Shown here one piece after another: positions 1-8,312 of a stretch of 64,000 bases of DNA. Positions within the stretch are counted from its first letter, which is position 1; every line of letters begins with the position of its first letter. This stretch comes from Deltaproteobacteria bacterium. Lineage in GTDB: Bacteria; Myxococcota_A; UBA796; CAJQPC01. Made by a program: the position numbers and the translations under genes. The stretch covers positions 124,001-188,000 of the forward strand of contig JADKFE010000008.1 of NCBI GenBank assembly GCA_016717595.1, read 5' to 3'. The notes beneath the pieces were generated by a model. That model did no database searches. It worked only from the letters and a program-made list of their open reading frames with translations, and had not been told where the DNA came from.

Positions 1-536
1 GCGCCGCGGGCCTGCCGCCACTCCGGGCTCAGGCTCAGCTTGGGGCCGTGATCGGGGCGAAACCACACCGGCAAGGCCACCTGCACGCCGTCGAGGCCAC
101 GGCCAAGCACGGGCAAGCCCACCCCGACCTGCCGAGGGGTGAGGCGCAGGCGCGCGGATGGCAGGGGCGCCACGTCCCGCTCCCCGATCATCAGGCGGAG
201 GCCCCGCACCTCAACGAGCTCCGCCTCGCGGTCTAGCCGGGCCTCTGCGGCCAGGATCCCCCACGGCGCGCCCTCTACGCAATCACACGGGGAGAGCCGC
301 AGGGACTCCGCCGTGAGCTGGCTGAGGGATGGATCGGCGGTGAGGCGCGCGGCGACGAGGGCGCGGCCCTCAAGGGTGAGCCGCACGTTCCCCTCGGCGA
401 TCAGGCCCTCCGCGCTGAGCACGACCCGATCCGCGGTGAGTCGCACCTGCGCGGGGGGGGCCGCCTCGGGCGCCGCGGGGGGCTCTTCAGCCCAAACAAC
501 CGCCGAGAGCGCCACAAACACGGCCGCCGGGCTCAC
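1..536 (-). CDS. LptD/OstA-like LPS-assembly protein, N-terminal fragment
   Basis: Only about 178 codons of this gene are visible; it runs off the left edge. It starts with GTG at 536, overlapping the folC stop as GTGA, so it is probably translationally coupled to folC. A hydrophobic N-terminus (AVFVALSAVVWA) followed by a Pro/Ala linker looks like a signal peptide. The next part has OstA-type beta repeats (VRLTADRVVLSAEG, IAEGNVRL) and an SPCDC motif. This resembles the periplasmic N-domain of LptD, which receives lipopolysaccharide from LptA and passes it to the outer-membrane barrel. The barrel lies outside the window, so the assignment rests on this pattern only. An LptA/LptC-type protein is the alternative. 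Confidence 0.55.
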   Translation of the reverse strand, partial: MSPAAVFVALSAVVWAEEPPAAPEAAPPAQVRLTADRVVLSAEGLIAEGNVRLTLEGRALVAARLTADPSLSQLTAESLRLSPCDCVEGAPWGILAAEARLDREAELVEVRGLRLMIGERDVAPLPSARLRLTPRQVGVGLPVLGRGLDGVQVALPVWFRPDHGPKLSLSPEWRQARG

Positions 537-1807
537 GTTCGACCGAGCAGGTCCCGCGCCGCCCCGGCGAGAAAGAGGCTGCCCGCCACGATCACCAGGC
601 CCCTGCCCTCCCGGGCCATCGGCAGCGCGTCCTCGATGGGCCCCGCGGGCAACACCGGCACGCCGAGGCCCACGAGGCGCTCGGCCACCTCGCCGGGCAT
701 CATCGCCCGGGGGTGCGCGCAGGACGTGGTGAACACACGATCGATCATCGGGCGCAGGGCCGCGGCGATGGCGCGCACGTCTTTGTCTTTGGAGGCGCCG
801 AGCAGCAGGGTGCGCGGGCGATCTCGGGGCAACGCCGCCAAGGCGCTGGCCAAGGCCCGGGCGCCATCGACGTTGTGGGCGCCGTCGATGAGCAGATCCT
901 CCGCCAGCCACTCAAAACGGCCGGGGTTCTGGGCGGACTTGAGCCCGGCGCGCAGGGCGGCCTCGTCTACGGCGAGCTCTGGGCGGCGCTCGGACCACCG
1001 CTCCAACATCGCCAGGGCCACGCCGGCGTTCTGCACCTGGTGCGCGCCGCTCAGCCCACAGGAGAGGCCGCTGAGGCTCAGCCGCGCCGAGCGGTAGCTG
1101 AAGTCCTCGGGGCTGCCCTCCACGCGGAAGTCGGTCCCGGCGACGATGAGCGGGCAGCCGCGCTCTTTGGCCATCACCCGCACGGCGGAGAGCGCGTCTT
1201 TGGGCAGCGGGCCGACCACCATCGGCACGCCGGGCTTCAAGATGCCCGCCTTCTCGGCGGCGATGGCGGCGATGGTGTCGCCGAGGCGATCGGTGTGGTC
1301 CAGCCCCACAGAGACGACGCAGGTGACCTCGGGGGTGACGACGTTCGTGGCGTCCAAACGCCCGCCGAGGCCGACCTCCAGCACCGCCACGTCGAGCTCT
1401 TGTTGGGCGAACCACAGAAACGCGGCGAGGGTCTCCGCCTCAAACACCGTCAGGCCGCCGTCGTCTCGGGCCTCTCCCCGGGCGTGGGCCCACTCCCGGG
1501 CGCGGCGGTCAATCTCGACGAGCAGCGCGTCGAGGCGGGCGTCGGAGATCGGCCGACCGTCGATCCGAAAGCGCTCGTTGAGCTGCTGAATGTGGGGGCT
1601 CGTGTAGAGGCCCGTGTGCCGCCCCGCCGCGCGTAAGCAGCCGTCGAGCATCATACAGACCGAGCCTTTGCCGTTCGTGCCCGCCACATGCAATGACGGC
1701 ATCGCCGCGTGCGGCGAGCCCATCGCCTCCAGCAGCGCCTCGACCCGCTGAAGCCCGAGGCGAACCCCCGCGTTGGCGAGGCGCTGCAGGAGCGGGTGTG
1801 TCCTCAT
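533..1807 (-). CDS. folC: Bifunctional folylpolyglutamate/dihydrofolate synthase
   Basis: FolC adds glutamate to dihydropteroate and to folates in the cytoplasm, using ATP. The 424-residue product has the usual family length. The Mur-ligase P-loop GTNGKGSV lies at residues 43-50 and is followed by the folate-binding loop. LEVGLGGRLDATNVV and the later DGAHN motif (LLIDGAHNVDGA) are also typical. The ATG at 1807 overlaps the accD stop as ATGA, and the stop overlaps the start of the LptD-like gene. This gives an accD-folC-lptD-like run with tight translational coupling, and accD-folC is a common order in proteobacteria. No key residue appears to be missing. Confidence 0.95.
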   Translation of the reverse strand: MRTHPLLQRLANAGVRLGLQRVEALLEAMGSPHAAMPSLHVAGTNGKGSVCMMLDGCLRAAGRHTGLYTSPHIQQLNERFRIDGRPISDARLDALLVEIDRRAREWAHARGEARDDGGLTVFEAETLAAFLWFAQQELDVAVLEVGLGGRLDATNVVTPEVTCVVSVGLDHTDRLGDTIAAIAAEKAGILKPGVPMVVGPLPKDALSAVRVMAKERGCPLIVAGTDFRVEGSPEDFSYRSARLSLSGLSCGLSGAHQVQNAGVALAMLERWSERRPELAVDEAALRAGLKSAQNPGRFEWLAEDLLIDGAHNVDGARALASALAALPRDRPRTLLLGASKDKDVRAIAAALRPMIDRVFTTSCAHPRAMMPGEVAERLVGLGVPVLPAGPIEDALPMAREGRGLVIVAGSLFLAGAARDLLGRT

Positions 1808-2736
1808 CGGGCCTCGCCGATGGCCACGGGGCGGGACTCGACAAGCCAGCGGAGGCTCTCGGCCAAGGTGGCGCGCAGCTCATTGCGGGGCACGATGAGG
1901 TCCACCATGCCGTGCGCGAGGAGATACTCGCTCGTCTGGAACCCTTCGGGGAGGTTCTCGCCGATGGTCTGCTGGATGACCCGGGGCCCGGCGAAGCCGA
2001 TGAGCGCGTTGGGCTCGGCGAAGATGAGGTCGCCCAACATCGCGAAGGACGCGGCGACGCCGCCGGTGGTGGGGTCGGTCAAGACCGAGATGTAGGGCTG
2101 GCCCGCCTCGTCGCGGAGCTTGGCCAAGGCCGCGCAGCTCTTGGCCATCTGCATCAACGAGAGGATGCCCTCTTGCATCCGGGCGCCGCCAGAGGCCGAG
2201 ACGACGATCGCCGGGCAGCGGCGCTCCGTGGCGCGCTCAAACACCCGGGTGACCTTCTCGCCGACGACGCTGCCCATGGACCCGCCCATGAACCGGAAGT
2301 CGAACACACCCAGCTCAACGGGCAGGCCGTCGATGGTGCACGAGCCCGAGAGGAAGGCGTCGAGCACGCCGAGCTTCTTCTGGGTGTCGAGCAGGCGCTT
2401 GTGGTAGGGCTTGGCGTCGGAGAACTCCAGCGGGTCGCCGGGGCCCAGGTGGTCGTCGTGAACCACGAAGCTGCCGGGATCGGCGAGGAGCGCCACCCGC
2501 GCGCTGGCCTCGATGCGGAAGTGGTGGCTGCAGTGGGGGCAGACCTGGCCACGCTCGGCGAGCACCGGGCGGTAGAGGATCTCCGCGCAGCTCGGGCAGC
2601 GCAGCCAGAGGTCCTTGTCGGGCCCTTTGGACTGGGGGCGCGTCGGGAGGGGCTTGGGGGGCTGCTCAAACCAGCGGCTGCCGCCGGTCGGTCCGCCGTT
2701 GCCGTTTGGGTTGCCGTTGCCGATGCCGTTGCTCAT
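1804..2736 (-). CDS. accD: Acetyl-CoA carboxylase carboxyltransferase subunit beta
   Basis: AccD forms, with AccA, the carboxyltransferase that moves the carboxyl group from biotin-BCCP to acetyl-CoA to give malonyl-CoA for fatty-acid synthesis. The 310-residue product has the expected Cys4 zinc finger (C47-x2-C50 and C66-x2-C69), the crotonase-like core with SGGARMQEG, and the DPTTGGVAASFA segment. The first 20 residues are an Asn/Gly-rich tail not typical of the family, so a slightly later start is possible. It lies 23 bp after the LD-carboxypeptidase gene and overlaps folC. The accC and accB subunits are encoded 23 kb away in this window; accA is not present. Confidence 0.96.
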   Translation of the reverse strand: MSNGIGNGNPNGNGGPTGGSRWFEQPPKPLPTRPQSKGPDKDLWLRCPSCAEILYRPVLAERGQVCPHCSHHFRIEASARVALLADPGSFVVHDDHLGPGDPLEFSDAKPYHKRLLDTQKKLGVLDAFLSGSCTIDGLPVELGVFDFRFMGGSMGSVVGEKVTRVFERATERRCPAIVVSASGGARMQEGILSLMQMAKSCAALAKLRDEAGQPYISVLTDPTTGGVAASFAMLGDLIFAEPNALIGFAGPRVIQQTIGENLPEGFQTSEYLLAHGMVDLIVPRNELRATLAESLRWLVESRPVAIGEAR

Positions 2737-2759
2737 TGGGGGGCTCCTGACGCCGACCT

Positions 2760-3677
2760 CTAACTTGAAGCCTCGCGCCGCGCCGCGTTCGCCCCGGACA
2801 GGGACACGCCGCCGCCGAACACCTGGGCGAGACCGCCGTGCAAGAACGCCTCGTTGCGCGCGCCGTGGCCAAACGGCAGCCCTGCGACCACGGGCACGCC
2901 CAGGGGCAAAAGCGCGTCACGAAGCACGTCCACCACGCCCCAGTCGGCGTCTTGCGGCGCGGCGCACTGAACAAACTCGCCCAGCAGCACCGCCCGAACC
3001 CCGTTGAACACCCCGGCCTCGCGGAGCTGGTTCACCATGCGGTCGAGCTTGTACGCGGGCTCGGCGATGTCCTCTAAGGCGAGGATCGCCCCCCGGGCGT
3101 TGAGCTGGTGGGGCGTGCCGCACAGGGTCGAGAGCACGCAGAGGTTGCCGCCGACGATCGGGCCCTCGGCCTCCCCTTCAGCCCAGACCTCACCCTCCCA
3201 GCGGGTGGCCGCGCCCTCCATCAACAGCGCCCGCAGCCGGGCTTGGCTGGCGGCGTCGCTCACCGACAAGGAGTGCAGCACCGGCCCATGAACCCCGATG
3301 AGCCGCGCCTGGCCCCACAAGGCGCTGTGCAAGGCCGTCCCGTCGGAGAAGCCGATCACCGGGCGAGATTGAATGGTTGACCAATCAACTTTGGAGAGCA
3401 GGCGCCCCAGGCCATAGCCGCCCCGGGCCATCCACGCGCCGTCAAGGCTGGGATCCGTGAGCGCCCAGCGCAGATCCGCGAGGCGCGCGTCGTCGTCTCC
3501 GGCCAAGAAGCGGTGGCGCTGGCCGAGGTTCGGCGACGGCACAAGCTCGACGCCCCAGGCCTCGGCGAGGGCCCAGCCGGCCTGCAGGCGCTCGGGGTTG
3601 AACACGCCTGAAGGCGCGAAGACGCCGACGCGGGCGCCGGGGAACAACAGCGGTGGAGGAGCGGGCAGCGGAGGCAT
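2760..3677 (-). CDS. LD-carboxypeptidase (peptidase S66 family)
   Basis: Members of this family remove the terminal D-Ala from the tetrapeptide of murein during recycling, or act as related microcin-immunity proteins. The 305-residue product has the S66 Ser-Glu-His triad in the expected order: nucleophile S111 in GFSDGTALHSAL, E202 in LALEDIAE and H271 in LPFGHGARN. I chose the ATG at 3677 because the protein then begins just before the conserved GARVGVFAPSG strand; the frame stays open upstream by chance. A TATCAT box ends 7 nt before this ATG. The divergent lipoprotein gene starts only 24 bp away. Confidence 0.9.
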   Translation of the reverse strand: MPPLPAPPPLLFPGARVGVFAPSGVFNPERLQAGWALAEAWGVELVPSPNLGQRHRFLAGDDDARLADLRWALTDPSLDGAWMARGGYGLGRLLSKVDWSTIQSRPVIGFSDGTALHSALWGQARLIGVHGPVLHSLSVSDAASQARLRALLMEGAATRWEGEVWAEGEAEGPIVGGNLCVLSTLCGTPHQLNARGAILALEDIAEPAYKLDRMVNQLREAGVFNGVRAVLLGEFVQCAAPQDADWGVVDVLRDALLPLGVPVVAGLPFGHGARNEAFLHGGLAQVFGGGVSLSGANAARREASS

Positions 3678-3684
3678 ACGCGGG

Positions 3685-3694
3685 ATGATAGCCT
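3685..3694. promoter_or_regulatory. Overlapping divergent -10 boxes in a 24-bp intergenic gap
   Basis: On the minus strand TATCAT (3690 to 3685) ends 7 nt before the ATG at 3677. On the plus strand TAGCCT (3689-3694) ends 7 nt before the GTG at 3702. Both match TANNNT and would place transcription starts at or next to the start codons. No -35 match is obvious for either. The two promoters would physically overlap, so they may exclude one another. Inferred from sequence only. Confidence 0.45.
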
Positions 3695-3701
3695 GCGAGG
3701 C

Positions 3702-4277
3702 GTGATCCGACCGCTCGCCCTGATCCTCAGCCTCCTCCCCTTCGCCGCCTGCGTCGAGCAAGGCGAAGCGCAGCCCAAAAACGACGCGCCGCACCCCGGC
3801 GCCCCCGCCCAAGCCGCCACCGACGCCGCCAAGCTCACGGCGCTGCCGCTGCCCGAGGTCACCCCCTTCGTGGCGCGCACCCGCGTGGCCCCGGTGACCT
3901 TGGTGGACGAGCACGGCGGCGTGCTGTTGGTGCTCGACGCCATCGGGGTTGAGCTGACCGTCGAGCGCCTCCTGGCCGATCGGGCCTGGGTGCGCTGCAC
4001 GGGCTGCCGCGCGCCGATTGACGCCTGGGTTCAGCGCGCGGCGCTCTACGCCGGTGGCCCGCCCGGGGACGGCCCCAACGACGCCTTGCTCGCCGCGCTC
4101 AACGCCGAGGCCAGCCTGCCCGAGATCGCCCGCCACGGCCTCGTCAACGTGGGTCAGGCCTGGATCGCCCCACCTTGGCACGGCGAGGGCGGCTACTCGG
4201 GCCAGGTGCTCAAGGCCGAGCCTGAGGGCGCGGGCTGGCGCCTCACCCTGCCCCCCGCTAACCTGCCAACGCCCTGA
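3702..4277 (+). CDS. Predicted lipoprotein, SH3-like, function unknown
   Basis: The product is 191 residues. The N-terminus (IRPLALILSLLPFAAC) is a lipoprotein signal peptide with Cys at the lipobox, so the protein is probably anchored in a membrane facing the periplasm. After a Pro/Ala linker there is a small domain with a WVRC-TGC pair of cysteines and a DAWVQRAAL segment, which looks like a bacterial SH3-type fold; this is a weak guess. The GTG start at 3702 gives an immediate signal peptide and a -10 box ends 7 nt before it. The MBL-fold gene follows after 3 bp, so the two are probably cotranscribed. Confidence 0.75.
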   Translation: MIRPLALILSLLPFAACVEQGEAQPKNDAPHPGAPAQAATDAAKLTALPLPEVTPFVARTRVAPVTLVDEHGGVLLVLDAIGVELTVERLLADRAWVRCTGCRAPIDAWVQRAALYAGGPPGDGPNDALLAALNAEASLPEIARHGLVNVGQAWIAPPWHGEGGYSGQVLKAEPEGAGWRLTLPPANLPTP

Positions 4278-4280
4278 GAC

Positions 4281-5159
4281 GTGGAGCGAGACGTGGAGCG
4301 GCAACTCTGGTCCATTGAAGGAAACAGCCAGCGCCTCGACGGCGGCGCGATGTTTGGCAACGCCCCCAAGGCCCTCTGGGAGCGCTGGGCCACCCCCGAC
4401 GAGCGCAACCGCATCGAGCTCGCCTGCCGGGCCCTGCTCGTGCGCGATGACGACCGCTGGATCCTCTTCGAGACGGGCATCGGCGCCTTCTTTGAGCCCC
4501 AGCTCAAGGATCGGTTTGGGGTCGAGGAGCCCAACCATGTGCTCCTGGAGTCCCTCGCCGAGGTGGGCCTCACCGACGCCGACATCAACGTCGTCGTGCT
4601 CTCCCACCTGCACTTTGACCACGCCGGGGGCCTGCTCGCCGCCTGGGAGGAGGGCCGCGAGCCGCGCCTGCTCTTCCCCAACGCCCGCTACATCGTGAGC
4701 GCCCGGGCCTGGGACCGCGCCAACCGCCCGCACCCCCGGGACAAAGCCTCGTTTATTCCTGAGCTTCAGCCCCTGCTCTACGCCTCAAACCGCCTGGAGG
4801 TGGTCGTCGGCCCGTCCTCGCCCACCTTGGGGCCTGAGTTCCGCCTGCACCACTCCGACGGCCACACCCCGGGCCTCTTGTGTACGGAGATCCCCGGCCA
4901 GTCGGGCCCGGTGCTCTTCGCCGCCGACCTCATCCCCGGTCGCGCCTGGGTTCACACCTCGATCACCATGGGCTACGACCGCTTCCCAGAGAAGCTCATC
5001 GACGAGAAGCGGATGATCATGGACGAGCTCGCCGCCCGCAACGGCCGCGTGTTCTTCACCCACGACCCCAACACGGCCATCGCCTACCTCACCAAAGATG
5101 AGCACGGGCGTTTTGGCACGATCATGCCCAAGGCGAGCCTCGTCGGGCAGCCGGCCTGA
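4281..5159 (+). CDS. Metallo-beta-lactamase-fold hydrolase
   Basis: The 292-residue protein has the full metal-binding set of the superfamily: HLHFDHAGG near residue 113, a later His in DGHTPG, an Asp in FAADLIPG and a C-terminal His in FFTHDPN. Two zinc ions are expected. The overall pattern resembles lactonase-like and AhlD-like members, but the substrate cannot be read from sequence. There is no signal peptide, so it should be cytoplasmic. The GTG at 4281 is 3 bp after the lipoprotein stop; a second in-frame GTG at 4293 is also possible. Confidence 0.88.
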   Translation: MERDVERQLWSIEGNSQRLDGGAMFGNAPKALWERWATPDERNRIELACRALLVRDDDRWILFETGIGAFFEPQLKDRFGVEEPNHVLLESLAEVGLTDADINVVVLSHLHFDHAGGLLAAWEEGREPRLLFPNARYIVSARAWDRANRPHPRDKASFIPELQPLLYASNRLEVVVGPSSPTLGPEFRLHHSDGHTPGLLCTEIPGQSGPVLFAADLIPGRAWVHTSITMGYDRFPEKLIDEKRMIMDELAARNGRVFFTHDPNTAIAYLTKDEHGRFGTIMPKASLVGQPA

Positions 5160-5190
5160 GCGTCGCCGCACCGCCCCCCGGGACGTGTCT

Positions 5191-5196
5191 TAAACT
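5191..5196 (+). promoter_or_regulatory. Candidate -10 box of msrP
   Basis: TAAACT in the 111-bp gap before msrP matches TANNNT. It gives a leader of roughly 70 nt that contains a 9-bp hairpin. A -35 element is not recognisable. Confidence 0.35.
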
Positions 5197-5212
5197 GTCA
5201 TCATCGCTTCAC

Positions 5213-5236
5213 TCGCCGAAGCCCCACCTTTGGCGA
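5213..5236 (+). promoter_or_regulatory. Inverted repeat in the msrP leader
   Basis: TCGCCGAAG and CTTTGGCGA form a 9-bp stem with one G-T pair around a 6-nt loop (CCCCAC). It lies 34 nt before the msrP start and 23 nt before its GGAGG ribosome-binding site. It could be an operator or an mRNA hairpin; nothing decides between them. Confidence 0.4.
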
Positions 5237-5270
5237 CGCATCGGGAGCAAGACACCACCGGAGGTCCATC

Positions 5271-6263
5271 GTGGCGAACATCCTGCTCCCCCCGTCCTGG
5301 CGAATCCCTGAGTCTCAGGTCGCCCCGGAGTCCGCCTGGCTCAACCGCCGCGAGCTGGTGAAGGCGCTGGGCCTGGGCGCCATCGGCGCGGCCACCTTCG
5401 GCGCAAGCTGCGCCACGGCCATCGGCGGCAAGAACCCCCTGCCCTCCAGCTATGACTGGACCTTCCCGCCCGCCCAACGAAACCCCCGCTTCCCCGGCGG
5501 CCAGCCCCCGGCGGTGGAGATCACGGCGGAGGACGTCGCCGCCTCGTACAACAACTTCTACGAGTTCACCACCGCCAAAGACAAGGTCTGGACGCTCTCT
5601 GACACCTTGAAGGTGAAGCCCTGGACGGTGGAGGTCAGCGGCGAGTGTGACAAACCCACCACCTTCAACTTTGAGGATCTCCTGGCCTTGATGCCCCTTG
5701 AGGAGCGGGTGTACCGCTTCCGCTGCGTCGAGGCCTGGTCGATGGTGGTGCCCTGGACGGGCTTCCCGCTCAAGGCGCTCCTGGACCGTGTGGTGCCCAA
5801 CAGCAAGGCCAAGTACGTCCGCCTGGTGAGCCTCGGCGACTCCAAGATGATGCCCGGCGTGGCGTCGCAGCCCTGGTACCCCTGGCCGTACCACGAGGGC
5901 CTCACCTTGGAGGAGGCCAACCACGAGCTGACCTTGATGGCCGTGGGCATCTACGGCCACGCCTTGCCCAACCAGCACGGCGCGCCGATCCGCCTCGTGA
6001 CGCCGTGGAAGTACGGCTACAAACAGCTCAAGTCCATCGTGAAGATCGAGCTCGTCGCGAAGGAGCCCAAGACCTTCTGGAACACCGTCGCCGGGGACGA
6101 GTACGACTTCTGGGGCAACGTGCGCCCCGACATCCCGCACAAGCGCTGGAGCCAAGCCACGGATCGGGTGATCCCCACCGGCGAGCGCGTGAAGACGCCG
6201 ATGTACAACGGCTACGCCGAGCAGATTGGCGACATGTACAAAAAAATCTACGCGGGCAAGTGA
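5271..6263 (+). CDS. msrP: Periplasmic methionine-sulfoxide reductase, molybdopterin catalytic subunit
   Basis: MsrP (YedY) repairs oxidised methionines in periplasmic proteins with a molybdopterin cofactor. The 330-residue product matches the family length. It has a twin-arginine motif at R26-R27 (RRELVKALG) followed by a hydrophobic stretch, so it should be exported folded by Tat. C152 in YRFRCVEAWSMVVPW is the expected molybdenum ligand. The GTG at 5271 follows GGAGG by 6 nt. The haem-binding membrane partner MsrQ is not next to it, so the electron donor is either encoded elsewhere or different. A hairpin covers the stop codon. Confidence 0.94.
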   Translation: MANILLPPSWRIPESQVAPESAWLNRRELVKALGLGAIGAATFGASCATAIGGKNPLPSSYDWTFPPAQRNPRFPGGQPPAVEITAEDVAASYNNFYEFTTAKDKVWTLSDTLKVKPWTVEVSGECDKPTTFNFEDLLALMPLEERVYRFRCVEAWSMVVPWTGFPLKALLDRVVPNSKAKYVRLVSLGDSKMMPGVASQPWYPWPYHEGLTLEEANHELTLMAVGIYGHALPNQHGAPIRLVTPWKYGYKQLKSIVKIELVAKEPKTFWNTVAGDEYDFWGNVRPDIPHKRWSQATDRVIPTGERVKTPMYNGYAEQIGDMYKKIYAGK

Positions 6264-6277
6264 CCCTGCCCGCGTAG
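6248..6277. terminator. Hairpin over the msrP stop codon
   Basis: CTACGCGGGCA (6248-6258) and TGCCCGCGTAG (6267-6277) pair perfectly over 11 bp around an 8-nt loop that contains the msrP stop. It sits between convergent genes. There is no T-run, so intrinsic termination is only inferred. Confidence 0.5.
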
Positions 6278-6307
6278 CGTGCGCTCAGACCGCCGAGGCG
6301 GCGCGGG

Positions 6308-6805
6308 CTACTTCAGCCAGAACGAGACCTCAAGGCCGCCGCCGTAGGTCAGCGTCGCGTCGCCGGTGACGATGCTGCTCACGCCGATGGTGGGCACGGC
6401 GTAGATGCCGAAGCCGCCGCCCTTCTTGAGCTCGGCGCCCATGCGGGTCTTGGCGACGAAGTTGAAGGTGGGGTTGTCGAAGCCGGTGTCGGAGAGCAGG
6501 CGGAAGCCAGCGCCGGCTTGCACCACACCATCGACGCCGTTGCCGAGCTCGACCTTCTGCACGACGTAAGCGCCATCGACGCCCAGGTTGATCGTGTCAT
6601 TGGGCAGGCCGCCGATGAGCTCTAAGGCGTGGACCTGGAGCACGAACTTCTTCTGGCGGTAGTCGAGGCTGGGGTACCAGGCGGTGCCGTCGGAGAGGCT
6701 CGAGAGCGAGGCCGTGGCGCCGAAGCCCGCGTGGGCCTCGGTGGAGGTGGTGAGGAGGCCCGTCACGAGCAGCGCGGCGGCAGCGAACATCTTGGGGAAG
6801 GACAT
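6308..6805 (-). CDS. Small exported beta-rich protein, probably outer membrane
   Basis: The 165-residue product starts with a signal peptide (FAAAALLVTGLLTTSTEAHA, cleavage after AHA). The mature part alternates hydrophobic and polar residues in short strands, with Gly-rich turns and a C-terminal aromatic-rich strand ending SFWLK. This is the look of a small outer-membrane beta barrel. I do not recognise a named family. An AGAGGAAA ribosome-binding site precedes the ATG. The gene is monocistronic and convergent with msrP. Confidence 0.75.
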   Translation of the reverse strand: MSFPKMFAAAALLVTGLLTTSTEAHAGFGATASLSSLSDGTAWYPSLDYRQKKFVLQVHALELIGGLPNDTINLGVDGAYVVQKVELGNGVDGVVQAGAGFRLLSDTGFDNPTFNFVAKTRMGAELKKGGGFGIYAVPTIGVSSIVTGDATLTYGGGLEVSFWLK

Positions 6806-6932
6806 GGTGTTTCCTCTAGTTGGGAAGGCTCAGCTTCAGCATGGCACAGTTGAAGCCCACGCGCATCGGCAGACGCGGTGGGCGGCGTCATAACCCGCTC
6901 AGATCCTAGGCCCTTCCCGGCTCGCGCTGCGG

Positions 6933-6938
6933 TATGCT
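6933..6938 (+). promoter_or_regulatory. Candidate -10 box (TATGCT)
   Basis: TATGCT lies 28 nt before the ATG at 6967, in the 161-bp gap between divergent outer-membrane protein genes. The remaining gap holds no other feature I can support. Confidence 0.4.
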
Positions 6939-6966
6939 CTGGCCCCGCCCGAGGCCCACCCCCGCC

Positions 6967-8292
6967 ATGCTGCTCACCGCGCTCTGGATTCTCACCGCTG
7001 ACGCGCTCGCCCAAGACCCTCCCGCCGAGGAGCCAGCCCCCGCCGAGGAGCCCGCTCCCGCCGAGGAGCCAGCCCCCGCTGAGGAGCCCGCGCCCGCGCC
7101 CGCCGAGGCCACCACCGTCGAGGCGCCCGAGGCCGTTGAGGCGCCGCGCATGTGGAAGGTCGCCGCGCTGCCCCTCGTCGCCTTCTCCAGCGACACCGGC
7201 CCCGGCGGCGGCTTCTACGCGCTCTATGTGCGGAAGAACCCCGAAGATCCCAACGGCTTGTGGAAGATGCGCCTCTCCACCCAGCTCTACGCGACGAGCC
7301 GCGGCTACCGCGACCACTGGGTGAAGCTCGACGTGCCGAACATCTTCGGCTCGTCCTTCCGCTGGGACATCATGGCCGGCTGGGAGCGCTGGGACTACGC
7401 GCCGTACTACGGCTACGGCAACAACACCGACCGCATCCCCCCCGCCGACATCGAGGCGCAGTGGGGTGAGGAGGCCCTCAAGCAGTACTACTACTACAAG
7501 CTCGACGGCGCGAAGGTGCTCACGAACCTGCGCCGGAACCTCGGCGGCGACTTCGACCTGTTCATGAACTACTACATGCGGTTCGCGAACATCACGCCCT
7601 ATGAGAACAGCCTGCTCAACGAGGAGCAGCCCCTCGGTGTGGGCAGCGGCCTCTACACCCGCCTGAGCGTCGGCGTGATGTTGGACACCCGCAACACCGA
7701 GCCCACCCCCACCAAAGGGATGTTCTCGGAGGTCTCCGTGCGCGCCTCGGCGCCGTGGACGGCCTCGGTGTGGGACGGCGCCCAGCACTCCACCTACGGC
7801 GTGAACCTCATCGACCGCCGCTACTTCAACCTCGTGGGCGACGGGCGTGTGGTGCTCGCCAACCGCGTCATCGTCGACATGCGCTGGGGCGAAGATCCCT
7901 TCTACATGCAGGACATGCTCGGCGGCAGCCAATGGATCTCCACCGGCGGCAACATGGCCTGGCGCGGGTACTCTTGGGGCCGGTTCCGCGGCGACGCCGT
8001 GGCGATCTGGACGCCGGAGCTGCGCACGAAGCTCGTCCGCATCGGCGGTGAGAAGCACGGCTTAGAGATCATGGCCGTGCCCTTCATGGACTTGGGCCGG
8101 GTGTGGCTGTGGGAGGGCGAGGAGGGTGACGAGCCCAGCCACCTTCACCTCGCGGGCGGCTTAGGCACCCGCTGGATCTGGGACAAAGACATGGTCATCC
8201 GCGCCGATATCGGCTTTGGCCGTGAGGAGTTCCAGGACGGCACCGTAGACTCCAACATGGGCATCTACCTCACCTTTGACCACCCGTTCTGA
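6967..8292 (+). CDS. Omp85/BamA-type surface-antigen (D15) protein with a PAEEPA repeat linker
   Basis: The 441-residue product begins with a signal peptide (LLTALWILTADALAQ). Residues about 20-45 are four copies of a Pro-Ala-Glu-Glu repeat encoded by 18-bp DNA repeats, probably a periplasmic spacer. The rest is a 16-strand-type barrel of the surface-antigen family: GPGGGFYALYV near its start, the TGGNMAWRGY segment where Omp85 proteins carry their conserved RGY/RGF loop, and a C-terminal Phe (YLTFDHPF) as in outer-membrane barrels. No POTRA domain is visible, so it is not BamA itself. An open frame exists upstream, but the signal peptide fixes the ATG at 6967. Confidence 0.85.
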   Translation: MLLTALWILTADALAQDPPAEEPAPAEEPAPAEEPAPAEEPAPAPAEATTVEAPEAVEAPRMWKVAALPLVAFSSDTGPGGGFYALYVRKNPEDPNGLWKMRLSTQLYATSRGYRDHWVKLDVPNIFGSSFRWDIMAGWERWDYAPYYGYGNNTDRIPPADIEAQWGEEALKQYYYYKLDGAKVLTNLRRNLGGDFDLFMNYYMRFANITPYENSLLNEEQPLGVGSGLYTRLSVGVMLDTRNTEPTPTKGMFSEVSVRASAPWTASVWDGAQHSTYGVNLIDRRYFNLVGDGRVVLANRVIVDMRWGEDPFYMQDMLGGSQWISTGGNMAWRGYSWGRFRGDAVAIWTPELRTKLVRIGGEKHGLEIMAVPFMDLGRVWLWEGEEGDEPSHLHLAGGLGTRWIWDKDMVIRADIGFGREEFQDGTVDSNMGIYLTFDHPF

Positions 8293-8312
8293 GCGAGCCC
8301 GCCTAAACAAGC

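Noticed and set aside
713..1636. Long plus-strand open frame antisense to folC
   Set aside because: It is a high-GC shadow frame with low-complexity His/Gly/Ala composition and no domain. Similar frames antisense to accD (1693-2763), tolB (9287-10306), accC (26023-27078), the propeller lipoprotein (51617-52852) and the lipoxygenase (57963-58832) were rejected for the same reason.
3374..3384. TGGTTGACCAA shared with the dyad at 57305
   Set aside because: At 3374 it encodes conserved residues inside the LD-carboxypeptidase gene and has no outer arms, so the match is probably chance.
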